The notes under the pieces were generated by a model. The model searched no databases and was not told the DNA's origin. It saw only the letters and a program-made list of their open reading frames with translations. Below are positions 43,363 through 52,239 of a DNA stretch of 64,000 nt, piece after piece; position 1 is the first letter of the stretch, and each line of letters opens with the position of its first letter. The position numbers were made by a program, and so were the translations under genes. Origin of the DNA: Albimonas sp963977235 (lineage in GTDB: Bacteria; Pseudomonadota; Alphaproteobacteria; Rhodobacterales; Rhodobacteraceae); the NCBI RefSeq assembly GCF_963977235.1, contig NZ_CAXBOD010000019.1, positions 4,664 to 68,663 of the forward strand. Reading direction: 5' to 3'.

Positions 43363-44816
43363 TCGGCGCCCTCGTTGGCGTAGACGTAGGGAGCGGCCTG
43401 CGCATGGCTGCGGCCGGCGAAATCGAGCTGGCGGAACATCGCCTCGGCCCGACGCTGGGCGGCCTCGAGCCCGTCGAGCGCACGGTCGAGGTCGAAGGCG
43501 ACGCAGTCGCCGTCCTTCACCACCTGGCGGCCGTCGACATAGACGTCCGAAACGGCGCGCTCGGCGGCGACGTAGACCAGCGACGAGAGCGGGTCGCGCA
43601 CCGGGCGCATGGCGCGGTGGCGGATGTCGACGGTGAAGAGATCGGCCTTCATCCCCGGCGCCAGCTTGCCGATCTGGTCGTTGCCCAGGATCTTCGCGCC
43701 CCCCGTCGTGGCCATGTCGACCAGCTGGGCGGTGCGGATGTCATAGACGTTGGTGGCCATGACGCGGGAGTTGGTCAGCGCGTTGCGCATCTCCTCGAGC
43801 ATGTTGTGGGGGTAGGTGTCGGTCCCCAGCCCCATCGGGATCCCGCCGCGCAGATAGCGGCCCAGCGTGCGCATGGTGATGCCGCGGCGCTGGAAGACGG
43901 TCGGGCAATGGGCCACCGCCGCGCCGGATTTCTGCAGCGTCTCGAAATCGTTGGCCATCGGCCAGTTGGCGTTGGCGTGATCGTTGAGGAAGATGCCGTG
44001 GCCGATGATCAGGTTGTCGTCGAGCACGCCGAGGCTGTCGAGCCACTCGATCGGCGTCATGCCGTGGCGCCGCGTGATCTCCTGGAACTCCACCACGCTC
44101 TGGGCCGCGTGGAGGGTCATCTTCAGGCCGCGCCGCTTCGCTTCGGCGGCGGAAGCCTGGATCAGCTCGGGCGTGCAGGTGTCGATCTGGGAGGGCGAGA
44201 CGATGCCCGAAAGGCGGCCCGAGGGATGGGCGACGGCGGCCTCGACGACGGCCATCGCCTCCTCCATCGCCGTCTCGCCCGCGGCCTCGTCCCACTCGTA
44301 TTCGGTGACATGGCCGTTCCTGGTGTACCAGCGGGCGGAGCGGTACATCGGCGCGGCGTAGGCGCGAAGCCCGCTCTGCGCCAGCAGGTCCAGCCAGCCC
44401 TCGTAGGGGACCGAGAGGTCGACGAGCGTGGTGACGCCCGACATCATCAGTTCCGACAGCGCCACCTGCGCGCAGTGCTGCACCCCCTCGGGGTCGGGGC
44501 GGAACAGGGGCATGAACTCGTAGAGCGAGGACATGTAGAGGCGCTTCGAGCCGAGCTCGTCCAGCATCCCCTTGTTCATCGGTTCGGAGGAGGGGTGGGA
44601 GTGGATGTTGATCAGGCCCGGGGCGACCATGCGGTCGCGGCCGTCGAGCTCGACCGCGGCCTCGCCTTCATACCGGCCGCCGACCTGCACGATGCGGTCG
44701 CCGGCAAAGGCGACGTCGCCGTCATGCAGATAGACGTGGCGGCCCCTGGCCTCGTCCCAGGCGACGATCCAGGCGGCGCTGCGGATCACGGTGACGGGGG
44801 CGGAGGCGTCGGACAT
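43359..44816 (-). CDS. Amidohydrolase, TrzA/AtzA/SsnA-like metal-dependent hydrolase
   Basis: 485 residues of the amidohydrolase superfamily. Metal ligands are seen in APGLINIHSHPSSE (H-x-H, ~72-74), LHAAQS, GHGIFL and GLGTDTYPHN (Asp), with a C-terminal composite sheet (GKLAPGMKADLFTVD). The family removes amino, chloro or similar leaving groups from purines, pyrimidines and s-triazines. Gene order between ABC transporter parts suggests it acts on the imported compound. The substrate is unknown. ATGA overlap with oppD-type gene; 182 bases with two hairpins separate it from the binding-protein gene. Confidence 0.88.
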   Translation of the reverse strand: MSDASAPVTVIRSAAWIVAWDEARGRHVYLHDGDVAFAGDRIVQVGGRYEGEAAVELDGRDRMVAPGLINIHSHPSSEPMNKGMLDELGSKRLYMSSLYEFMPLFRPDPEGVQHCAQVALSELMMSGVTTLVDLSVPYEGWLDLLAQSGLRAYAAPMYRSARWYTRNGHVTEYEWDEAAGETAMEEAMAVVEAAVAHPSGRLSGIVSPSQIDTCTPELIQASAAEAKRRGLKMTLHAAQSVVEFQEITRRHGMTPIEWLDSLGVLDDNLIIGHGIFLNDHANANWPMANDFETLQKSGAAVAHCPTVFQRRGITMRTLGRYLRGGIPMGLGTDTYPHNMLEEMRNALTNSRVMATNVYDIRTAQLVDMATTGGAKILGNDQIGKLAPGMKADLFTVDIRHRAMRPVRDPLSSLVYVAAERAVSDVYVDGRQVVKDGDCVAFDLDRALDGLEAAQRRAEAMFRQLDFAGRSHAQAAPYVYANEGAE

Positions 44817-44886
44817 CTGGGGCGGACCTCGGGTCGCGGCCCGGGCGGCGCTTGGGCGCCGGCGCGGGCGGAAATTCGGGAGGGAG

Positions 44887-44913
44887 GCGCCGGCCCTCGA
44901 AGGGGGCCGGCGC
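44887..44913 (-). other. First hairpin downstream of the binding-protein gene
   Basis: A perfect 10-bp stem GCGCCGGCCC / GGGCCGGCGC with a 7-base loop, in the 182-base gap between the binding-protein gene and the amidohydrolase gene. Confidence 0.45.
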
Positions 44914-44958
44914 GGTCGTCATGGCGCCCCCCCGGGAGGGCTGCGCCGGTCTTCAAGG

Positions 44959-44982
44959 GCGCGGCCCCCGGAAGGGCCGCGC
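44959..44982 (-). other. Second hairpin downstream of the binding-protein gene
   Basis: A 9-bp stem GCGCGGCCC / GGGCCGCGC, flanked on both sides by the direct repeat GGTCTTCAAGG. It lies 17 bases from the binding-protein stop and probably raises binding-protein mRNA relative to the distal genes. Confidence 0.5.
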
Positions 44983-44998
44983 GGTCTTCAAGGACGGA

Positions 44999-46573
44999 TC
45001 AGTCCACGAACTCGAGCTGCAGGCCCTTGTAGAGGCCGGCGCCGTAGATGTTGTGCGGCGTGATCGGCGCGAGCTTGGAGACGTAGGCGATCTGCATCGG
45101 GCGCTCGTAGATCGGCAGCCAGGTGACCGCCTCCTGCACCTTCATCAGCACCTTGCCGTAGGCCTCGGCGCGCGCCTCGTCGGTGGTGGCGGCGGCCGCG
45201 GTCTTGAGCAGCTCGTCGGTCTCGGGGTCGTTCCAGTTCATCCGGTTCGGCGAGGGGATGTTGGCCGAGCGGAAGTACAGGTTCAGCGCGTCGCCCGTCG
45301 AGACGTAGGGGAAGCCCATCGTGAAGATGTCGAACTCCTGCGTCGCCAGCTTGCCCCAGATGACCGTGGGGTCGAAGGCCTGGATCTGCAGGTTGATGCC
45401 CACCTTCAGCAGGTCCGCCTGGACCACCTCGGAGGTCTTGGCCCACTCGCCGATGAACGAGTAGATCGTCGGCTCGAGGACCACGCCGTCCTTCTCGCGC
45501 ACGCCGTCGCCGTTCAGGGTCCAGCCGGCCTCTTCGAGGATCTGCTTGGCCTGCTCGGGGTCGTACTTGAACACGAACTCCTCGACCGCGGGGTTGTAGT
45601 CGAGCGCGCCGGCCGAGACGTAGGTGTAGGCCGGATCGACCTCGCCGAAGAACAGATCCTCGGCCATCGCCTCGCGGTTGACGGCGAGGTTGATCGCCTT
45701 GCGGACCGCCGGGTCGTTCATGCCGGGCTTGTCGACCTTGAAGCCGATGAAGTTGGTCCAGAACGCGGCGTCGGAGCGGACGACCTCGATGTTGGGCGCC
45801 TGGCGCATCTTCTCCATGCCGATGAAGGGCACGTAGTAGGACACGTCGGCCTGGCCGGTCAGCAGGGCCACGGTGCGGGTCGCGGCCTCGGGGACCACCT
45901 TCCAGACCACCTTGTCGACCTTGGCCTCGGCGCCCTCGCCATACATCGGCGGGCCCCAGTTGTAGCCCTCATGCTTGGTCATGGTCAGCTGGTTGCGCGG
46001 CTCCCAGCTCTCCCAGCAGAAGGGGCCGGTGCCGTTGAAGCCGCTGATGCCGAAGTCCTCGCCCAGCGCTTCGACGTTGTCCTTGTCGACCACGGTCCCG
46101 AAGGACTGGGCCAGCTGGTAGAGCAGCTCGGAATAGGGCGCGTTCAGCTCGTACTTCAGGGTGTAATCGTCGAGCGCGACCACCTCCTTGATGTCGCCCG
46201 CGCGCCAGGCGACGCCCGACTTCAGCTCGGGGCTGACCCAGCGGTTGATCGAGTAGGCGATGTCCTCGGCGGTCATCGGCTTGCCGTCGCAGAAGGTCAC
46301 GCCTTCCTTGATCTTGAAGGTGTAGGTCTTGCCGTCCTCCGAGACCTCCCAGCTCTCGGCCAGCAGCGGCTCGATGGTCTGCATGTCGTCGTTCAGGGCG
46401 ACGAGCGTGTCGCCCATCATGAACAGCGCCTCCGAGCCCGCCAGCGCGGTGATCGCGGGGGGATCGTACTTGTTCGAGTCGAGCTCGCGCACGATGGTGA
46501 CGGTCTGCGCCGTCGCCAGCGCCGGGAGCGAGACGGCCAGCGCCGCCCCCAGTCCCAGGGTTCTCTTGGTCAT
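44999..46573 (-). CDS. ABC transporter substrate-binding protein, family 5 (Sec-exported)
   Basis: 524 residues with an ordinary signal peptide (LGLGAALAVSLPALATA-Q), unlike the Tat-exported receptor of the neighbouring ABC operon. It has the family 5 features SNKYDPPAITALAGSEALFMMGDTLVAL, AESWEVSEDGKTYTFKIKEGV, FCDGKPMTAEDIAYSINRW and RKAINLAVNREAMAEDL. It serves the importer of the nine-gene operon. The ligand is unknown; the two enzymes of the amidohydrolase superfamily in the operon suggest an amide- or ring-nitrogen compound. Confidence 0.93.
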   Translation of the reverse strand: MTKRTLGLGAALAVSLPALATAQTVTIVRELDSNKYDPPAITALAGSEALFMMGDTLVALNDDMQTIEPLLAESWEVSEDGKTYTFKIKEGVTFCDGKPMTAEDIAYSINRWVSPELKSGVAWRAGDIKEVVALDDYTLKYELNAPYSELLYQLAQSFGTVVDKDNVEALGEDFGISGFNGTGPFCWESWEPRNQLTMTKHEGYNWGPPMYGEGAEAKVDKVVWKVVPEAATRTVALLTGQADVSYYVPFIGMEKMRQAPNIEVVRSDAAFWTNFIGFKVDKPGMNDPAVRKAINLAVNREAMAEDLFFGEVDPAYTYVSAGALDYNPAVEEFVFKYDPEQAKQILEEAGWTLNGDGVREKDGVVLEPTIYSFIGEWAKTSEVVQADLLKVGINLQIQAFDPTVIWGKLATQEFDIFTMGFPYVSTGDALNLYFRSANIPSPNRMNWNDPETDELLKTAAAATTDEARAEAYGKVLMKVQEAVTWLPIYERPMQIAYVSKLAPITPHNIYGAGLYKGLQLEFVD

Positions 46574-46616
46574 CTAACGGGCCCTCCTTGTCGGCACGTG
46601 TCTGGTGCGATGGCGG

Positions 46617-46635
46617 CCGGGGTCTTGCGCCCCGG
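46617..46635 (-). other. Small hairpin before the binding-protein gene
   Basis: CCGGGG-N7-CCCCGG in the 87-base gap between the DppC-type gene and the binding-protein gene. A weak element; it may mark an RNA processing site. Confidence 0.3.
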
Positions 46636-46660
46636 TCCGCGATGCGGGGTTGGCCGCGGC

Positions 46661-47575
46661 TTACGCCTGAAGCCGCGGATCGAGCACGTCGCGAAGCGCG
46701 TCGCCAGCGACGTTCGCGCAAAGGACGATGATGAAGATGACCACCGAGGGGATCACCGCGATATGCGGGGCGAACAGCAGGTAGTCGCGCCCCTGGGAGG
46801 CCATCATGCCCAGCTCTGCCATCGGCGGGCGCGCGCCCAGGCCGAGGAAGCTGAGCGCCGCGCCGATCAGGATCACCTGCCCGAAGCGCAGCGAGATGAA
46901 GATCATGATCGAGGAGATGCAGTTGCGCAGCAGGTACTTGCGGAACAGGTCCCGGTCCGAGAGGCCGACCGCGCGGCCCGCCTCGATGAACTCCATCTTC
47001 ATCACGCCGACCGCGATGCCGCGCGAGATGCGGGCGCAATCGGGGATCGAGGAGATCGCCAGCGCGATGATCACCGGCACCGCCCCCTGCCCCATCACCG
47101 CCACCAGCGCGAGGCCGAGCAGGATGGCGGGGAAGCTGAGCATCATGTCCATCAGGCGCATCAGCCAGGCGTCGAGCCGCGTGTAGAAGGCCGACAGCAG
47201 CCCGATCATCGAGCCGATGAACCCGCCCACACCGACCGAGATCAGCCCGATCAGCAGCGTCAGGCGCGAGCCGTAGAGGATGCGCGAGAAGATGTCCCGC
47301 CCCTGCCCGTCGGTGCCCAGCAGGTGCTCGGCCTCGCCCCCCGCCTGCCAGACCGGCGGCGTCATCACCGAGCGGGAGTTCACATAGGGATCGTGGGTGG
47401 CCAGCAGCGGCGCGAAGATCGCGCCGAGGATGATGATCCCCAGCACCGACATCGCGACCACGGCGGCCTTGTCGCGCAGCAGGCGGCGGAACCAGGACTT
47501 GCGGCGCGGAGGGGCCGCGTCCTCGGGCGGGACGGCCGGGGCGGCGGCGACGGAGGAGGCTTCGGCCAGGGTCAT
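46661..47575 (-). CDS. ABC transporter permease, DppC type (nine-gene operon)
   Basis: 304 residues, six helices. It has the cytoplasmic N-terminal extension, LLGTDGQGRDIFSRILYGSRLTL, FPAILLGLALV and the EAA loop AVGLSDRDLFRKYLLRNCISSI. The ATG overlaps the DppB-type stop by ATGA (47572-47575). Confidence 0.93.
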   Translation of the reverse strand: MTLAEASSVAAAPAVPPEDAAPPRRKSWFRRLLRDKAAVVAMSVLGIIILGAIFAPLLATHDPYVNSRSVMTPPVWQAGGEAEHLLGTDGQGRDIFSRILYGSRLTLLIGLISVGVGGFIGSMIGLLSAFYTRLDAWLMRLMDMMLSFPAILLGLALVAVMGQGAVPVIIALAISSIPDCARISRGIAVGVMKMEFIEAGRAVGLSDRDLFRKYLLRNCISSIMIFISLRFGQVILIGAALSFLGLGARPPMAELGMMASQGRDYLLFAPHIAVIPSVVIFIIVLCANVAGDALRDVLDPRLQA

Positions 47576-48510
47576 CGGCGCACCCGCGGATCGAGAAGGG
47601 AATAAAGGACGTCGACGATCAGGTTGATGATGATGAACGCCAGCGCGAACACCAGGATCGCCCCCTGCGCCACGGTGAAGTCCGAGCTCAGGATCGCCCC
47701 CACCGTCAGCCGCCCGATGCCGGGCCAGGAGAAGATCGTCTCGGTCACCACCGCGCCGCCCAGCAGGTAGCCGGCCTGAAGGCCGATCAGCGTCACCACC
47801 GGGATCAGCGCGTTGCGCAAGCCATGGCGCAGGATCACCTGGGTCTCGGTCAGGCCCTTGGCCCGGGCGGTGCGGACATGATCGAGCTTCAGCACTTCCA
47901 GCACCGAGGACCGCGTCATCCGCGCCACCGGCCCGATCATGATCGCGCCGAGCGAGACCGCGGGCAGGATCAGGTGCATCAGCCCGTCGGCCGACCACAG
48001 CGGCCCGCCGCGCCCGATGAAGGGCAGGTTGAACCACAGCACGCCGAAATACTGCACCGCCAGCAGGCCGATGAAGAAGATCGGCAGCGACACGCCCGCC
48101 ACCGACAGGCCCATGATGAAGCGGTCGACCAGCGAGCCGCGCAGCACCGCGGCCAGCGTCCCCATGCCGATGCCCAGCGGCACCGACCAGAACAGGCAGG
48201 CGACCATCAGCTCGACCGTCGGGCCGATCGCCGACCACAGCTCCTCGGTCACCGCCTTGTTGGAGATCATCGAGCGGCCCATGTCGCCCTGGGCCATCCG
48301 CTCGAGATAGGCCCAGAACTGGTAGATCATCGGCTGGTCGAGGCCCATCTGGACCCGGATCGCCTCGACCACGTCGGGCGCGGCCATGGGCCCCGCCACC
48401 ACCTGCGCGGGGTCGCCGGGGACAAGCTGCAGCAGCAGGAACCCGAACAGCAGCACGCCGAACAGGACCGGGATCGAGAGCAGCAGCCGGTCGGTGATCG
48501 TGGAGATCAT
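47572..48510 (-). CDS. ABC transporter permease, DppB type (nine-gene operon)
   Basis: 312 residues, six helices. FGFLLLQLVPGDPAQVVAG is the OppB/DppB signature, and the EAA loop is RSSVLEVLKLDHVRTARAKGL...RHGLRNALIPVV. The ATG overlaps the upstream amidohydrolase stop (ATGA, 48507-48510), which couples enzyme and transporter translation. Confidence 0.93.
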   Translation of the reverse strand: MISTITDRLLLSIPVLFGVLLFGFLLLQLVPGDPAQVVAGPMAAPDVVEAIRVQMGLDQPMIYQFWAYLERMAQGDMGRSMISNKAVTEELWSAIGPTVELMVACLFWSVPLGIGMGTLAAVLRGSLVDRFIMGLSVAGVSLPIFFIGLLAVQYFGVLWFNLPFIGRGGPLWSADGLMHLILPAVSLGAIMIGPVARMTRSSVLEVLKLDHVRTARAKGLTETQVILRHGLRNALIPVVTLIGLQAGYLLGGAVVTETIFSWPGIGRLTVGAILSSDFTVAQGAILVFALAFIIINLIVDVLYSLLDPRVRR

Positions 48511-50150
48511 GTCGCGTTCGCCTCCCTGTCGAAGACCACCGCGCCGCCCAGCAGGGTCATGTCGCAGACGGTGGTCAGGATCGCCTCGGGGTCGATCTCG
48601 AAGAAGTCGTTCGAGAACACGGCCACGTCGGCGTACTGGCCCGGGATCAGGCGGCCCTTGCGCTCTTCCGCGTGGACGCCGTAGGCGGCCTCGTAGGTGT
48701 AACAGTGCAGCGCTTCGGCCATGCTCAGACGCTGATCTTCGCCCAGCACCACGCCCGTATCGGTCTTGCGGGTGACCATAGCATAGATGTTGGCGAACGG
48801 GTCGATGTCGCAGACCGGACAGTCGGTCGAGGCCGAGGGATGCACGCCGGCCTCGAGAAACGCCTTCATCGGATAGCAGAACTGCGGGCGCTCCTTGCCC
48901 AGGCACGCCTCGTAGCCGTCGCCGAAGAAGTAGATGAAGGTGGGCTGGGGCGCGGGAACGATGCCCATCTTCGCCATCCGGTCGATCTGCGACTGCGAGA
49001 GCCAGCCGCAATGCTCGATCCGGTGGCGGCGATCCTCGACCGGGTGGGCGGCGTAGGCCTTCTCGTAGGCGACCAGCATCTGCTCGATGGCCGCGTCGCC
49101 GATGGCGTGGGGCGTCACCTGGTAGCCCCACTTGTGGTACTTCATCACGAAGTCTTCGGTCTGCTGGGCGGTCTGGCACTGCAGGCCGTAGTTCGCGGGC
49201 GCGCCCTCGGTCTCGGACTCGTAGGGCTCGGACATGAAGGCGGTGCGCCCGCCGGCCGAGCCGTCGAGGAAGATCTTCACGCCCGCGATGCGGAACATGT
49301 CGTCGCCCACGCCCGTCACCAGACCCTCGGCGTGGCACTGGTCGACGACGTTGCGGTCGAGGTCGCCCATCAGCACGCCCGCCACGCGCACCGGCAGGCG
49401 GTTCTCGGCGTGGGCCTTCTGGTAGGCGCGCATCTCGCTCATGTCGTCGCGGATGCCGATGGCGGCCTCCATGCACGAGGTGATGCCGTAGGTCAGCAGG
49501 TCGCGGCCCGCGACCTCGATCGCCTCGACGATGTCGTCGACGGTCGGCGAGGGCATCGCCCGCTGCACCGGCTCGCGCGCGGTCTCGGCCAGCCAGCCGG
49601 TCAGCTCGCCCTCGGCCCGCCCGATGGCGCCGCCGAACGGGTCGGGGGTGTTGTGGCCGATCTCGGCGATCTGCAGCGCCTTCGAGGAGGCCACGCCGAC
49701 ATGCCCGCAGGCGCGCACGATATAGACGGGGTTGTTGGGCGCGGCCGCATCCAGCTCCCGCCTGTGGGGGTGGCGGCTCTCGGCCAGCTTGTCGTGGTCG
49801 TAGCCGCGGCCCACGATCCACTCGCCCGGCTCGGCGGTCTCGGCGGCCTTGGCGATCCGCGCCAGCAGCGCCTCGACCGAGCGGACGCCGTCGCGGGCGC
49901 GCAGGTCCACCTGCTTCATGTTGAAGCCGTACATGTGCAGGTGCATGTGGTTGTCGTTCAGACCGGGCGTGGCGAGCTTTCCCTTGAGGTCGATCACCTC
50001 GGTCTGCGGGCCCGCCATCGCCTCGATCTCCTCGCGCGTGCCGGTGGCGAGCACCTTGTCGCCCTCGATCGCCAGCGCCTCGAAGAAACCCTCCGCGAGG
50101 CCGGCCCAGATCTTGCCCCCGACGAGGATGCGGTCCGCGGTCCGGGTCAT
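48507..50150 (-). CDS. YtcJ-like amidohydrolase (amidohydrolase family 3)
   Basis: 547 residues of the YtcJ/exoenzyme-regulatory branch of the amidohydrolase superfamily. It has GGKIWAGL, LATPGLNDNHMHLHMYG (H-x-H), the carboxylated-lysine candidate in GVKIFLDGSAGGRTAFM, QVTPHAIGDAAIEQML, RIEHCGWL and STDCPVCDIDPF. The C-terminus has PEAILTTVCDMTLLGG. It is not closely related to the TrzA-like enzyme of the same operon, so the pathway probably has two hydrolytic steps. The substrate is unknown. The ATG at 50150 follows CGGAG. Confidence 0.88.
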   Translation of the reverse strand: MTRTADRILVGGKIWAGLAEGFFEALAIEGDKVLATGTREEIEAMAGPQTEVIDLKGKLATPGLNDNHMHLHMYGFNMKQVDLRARDGVRSVEALLARIAKAAETAEPGEWIVGRGYDHDKLAESRHPHRRELDAAAPNNPVYIVRACGHVGVASSKALQIAEIGHNTPDPFGGAIGRAEGELTGWLAETAREPVQRAMPSPTVDDIVEAIEVAGRDLLTYGITSCMEAAIGIRDDMSEMRAYQKAHAENRLPVRVAGVLMGDLDRNVVDQCHAEGLVTGVGDDMFRIAGVKIFLDGSAGGRTAFMSEPYESETEGAPANYGLQCQTAQQTEDFVMKYHKWGYQVTPHAIGDAAIEQMLVAYEKAYAAHPVEDRRHRIEHCGWLSQSQIDRMAKMGIVPAPQPTFIYFFGDGYEACLGKERPQFCYPMKAFLEAGVHPSASTDCPVCDIDPFANIYAMVTRKTDTGVVLGEDQRLSMAEALHCYTYEAAYGVHAEERKGRLIPGQYADVAVFSNDFFEIDPEAILTTVCDMTLLGGAVVFDREANAT

Positions 50151-50236
50151 GCGCGAAGCTCCGGGAGGGGGGCGGCGGGGGCGGTTGGGGTCATTGTCGG
50201 CTCCGGGAAGGGGGGGCGTGGAGGGGGAGGACGCGC

Positions 50237-51223
50237 TCAGTAGCCTTTGGCGCGGTCGACGCGGTTTTCGGGCGCGCGGCCCTGCGCGAGCGCCTCGACG
50301 GCGTCCGCAAGCTGGCGGACCGTGGCGTGTCGCGAGGTGTCCGAGGCGCGGTGCGGGGTCACGAAGACCCGCGGATGCGCCCAGAACGGATGGTCGTCGC
50401 CCGGCGGCTCGTTTCGGAACACGTCCACCGAGGCGGCGGCGATCTGGCCGGCGTTCAGCGCGGCGAGGAGGTCCTCCTCCACCATCTGCTCGCCCCGGCC
50501 GATCTGGATCACGCAGGCGCCCTTGGGCATCCGCGCGAACAGCGCCGCGTCGAGCACGTCGCGCGTCGCCTCGGTCAGCGGCAGGACGTTGACCAGGATG
50601 TCGGCGCGCTCGGCCGCGCGGCCGATGGCGTCCTCGCCCGAAACGACCTCGACGCCGGGGTCGCCCTCTGCCGCGTTGCGGGCCGCGGCGACCACGCGAA
50701 ACCCCAGGGCCGCGACCGCGCGCGCCACCGCGCGGCCCATCAGCCCGTAGCCGAGCACGCCCACGGTGGTCTCGCACGGCTCGGCGGGGCGGTCGGTGCG
50801 CCGCCATTCGCCGCGGGACTGCCAGGCGTGGAAATCGTCCATGCGGCGGTGGTGCCAGACCACGTGGAAGGCCGCGAAGCCCGCCATCAGGTCGGCCTGG
50901 CTGTCGTCACGCACCCGTGTGACCACGGCGTCGGCAGGCAGCGAGGGGCAGGACAGGATATGGTCCACCCCCGCCGCGATCGACCCCGCGACCTTCAGGT
51001 TGGGATAGGCGTCGAACCCGTCGTCGGGCGCCTGCCAGCACAGCGCGCAGATGACGGCGGCGGGATCCTCGACCTCCTCGGGGCGCATCAGGACCAGGCG
51101 AGGGTCCGTCGCCTCGCCGAAGATCTCCTTCAGGTCCAGGCGGCTGGAGAGGTAGACGCCGATCGCCGGGGCGGCCGGCGCCTCGCCCTCTGGCAAGGGC
51201 TGGAGGGGCGGGATCGCATTCAT
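50237..51223 (-). CDS. D-2-hydroxyacid dehydrogenase (GhrA-like)
   Basis: 328 residues. The NAD(P)-binding Rossmann fold has VGVLGYGLMGRAVARAVAALGFRVVAAARN. Catalytic residues are the Arg in IQIGRGEQMVEEDLL, the Glu in VFRNEPP and the His in FVTPHRAS. The pattern HPFWAHPRVFVTPHRAS is that of the glyoxylate/hydroxypyruvate reductase A branch. It starts one base after the stop of the class II aldolase gene. It may reduce a short 2-oxo acid produced in the pathway, or oxidise a 2-hydroxy acid. Confidence 0.88.
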   Translation of the reverse strand: MNAIPPLQPLPEGEAPAAPAIGVYLSSRLDLKEIFGEATDPRLVLMRPEEVEDPAAVICALCWQAPDDGFDAYPNLKVAGSIAAGVDHILSCPSLPADAVVTRVRDDSQADLMAGFAAFHVVWHHRRMDDFHAWQSRGEWRRTDRPAEPCETTVGVLGYGLMGRAVARAVAALGFRVVAAARNAAEGDPGVEVVSGEDAIGRAAERADILVNVLPLTEATRDVLDAALFARMPKGACVIQIGRGEQMVEEDLLAALNAGQIAAASVDVFRNEPPGDDHPFWAHPRVFVTPHRASDTSRHATVRQLADAVEALAQGRAPENRVDRAKGY

Positions 51224-51224
51224 C

Positions 51225-51995
51225 TCAGGAGTCGAAGTCCGGGCAGCGCTTCTTGGCCAGCCGCAGGTAGGCCTCCCACTCCGGGTCGGGCTTGCCGGAG
51301 GCCTCGTGCCTGGCCGACCAGTCCTCGCCCTGGCGGGCGGTGAACTCGGCCAGGTCGTGGGCGACCAGGCGCGGGGTCATCGAGGTCGCCATCAGCGCCA
51401 GCTGCGCCTTGCAGGCGCGCTCGAAGTTGAACATCGCCTTGAACGCGTCGCCCACCGAGGTCCCGCAGGTCATCAGCCCGTGATTGCGCAGGATCATGAT
51501 CATCTTGGTCCCGAGGTCGGCGATCAGGCGCTCGCGCTCCTCGAGGTTCAGGGCGATGCCCTCGTAGTCGTGGAAGGCGATGCGGTCGTAGAACTCGAGC
51601 GACCACTGGTTCAGCGGCAGCAGCCCCTCCTCGGCCGAGGAGATCGCGACGCCGGCGACGGTGTGCGTGTGCAGCACGCAATGCACGTCGGGCCGAGCCA
51701 TGTGCACGGCCGAGTGGATGGTGAACCCCGCCTTGTTGATCCCCTGCCCGTAGTCGTCGCGCAGGATGTTCCCGTCGAGATCCACGGTGACGAGGTTCGA
51801 GGCCGTCACCTCGTCGAAGCGCAGGCCGTAGGGGTTGATCAGGAAGGCGTGCTCGCCCTCAGCCGCCGGAGCGCGGGCCGAGATGTGGGTGAAGATCGAG
51901 TCGTCCATGCCGAACTCGGCGATCAGCCGGTAGGCGGCGGCGAGGTGAACCCGTTCCACCGGCTGGGCGGTGGAGATCTGGGTCTGGATCGTCAT
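51225..51995 (-). CDS. Class II aldolase/adducin family protein
   Basis: 256 residues. It has zinc ligands in CVLHTHTVAGVAISS (H-x-H) and the third in RNHGLMTCG, with DDSIFTHISARAP at the N-terminus. Relatives are fuculose-phosphate aldolases, but this branch (no phosphate-binding signature, EFYDRIAFHDYEGIALNLEERERL insert) includes decarboxylases and epimerase-like proteins of unclear substrate. It is the first gene of the nine-gene operon, starting 244 bases from a divergent FCD-GntR gene. CGGAG precedes the ATG. Confidence 0.88.
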   Translation of the reverse strand: MTIQTQISTAQPVERVHLAAAYRLIAEFGMDDSIFTHISARAPAAEGEHAFLINPYGLRFDEVTASNLVTVDLDGNILRDDYGQGINKAGFTIHSAVHMARPDVHCVLHTHTVAGVAISSAEEGLLPLNQWSLEFYDRIAFHDYEGIALNLEERERLIADLGTKMIMILRNHGLMTCGTSVGDAFKAMFNFERACKAQLALMATSMTPRLVAHDLAEFTARQGEDWSARHEASGKPDPEWEAYLRLAKKRCPDFDS

Positions 51996-52086
51996 GGCAA
52001 ACTCCGGAAAGGCTTGCCGTCCGGGGTTGTCCGGACGATTCTGCTGCGTCGCAAAACACGATGATGAAGATTTCTCGACAAATCAA

Positions 52087-52096
52087 CTGTCGACAG
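52087..52096. promoter_or_regulatory. Candidate operator for the divergent FCD-GntR regulator
   Basis: CTGTCGACAG is a perfect palindrome inside an AT-rich patch (about 52050-52110) between the operon and its divergent regulator. A related half-site TCGACAA lies at 52076-52082. Length and symmetry fit FCD-GntR binding sites; the promoter hexamers are not clear. Confidence 0.5.
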
Positions 52097-52239
52097 ATTG
52101 TTTTCTTCGGCGTTCCCTTGTGCGACTCGCTTCACGCGTCCCGACCGCGGCGCGCGGCCGGACCAGGCGGGGGGATCGACGGCGGACAACCGCCGCGGCC
52201 GAGGCCCGTCCGGGAGGCGGAAGAGGACTTGTTTCGAGT

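Noticed and set aside
44852..47605. 917-codon plus-strand frame opposite the ABC receptor and permease genes
   Set aside because: Antisense shadow of two clear transporter genes; composition is His/Gln/Arg/Gly-rich without domains.
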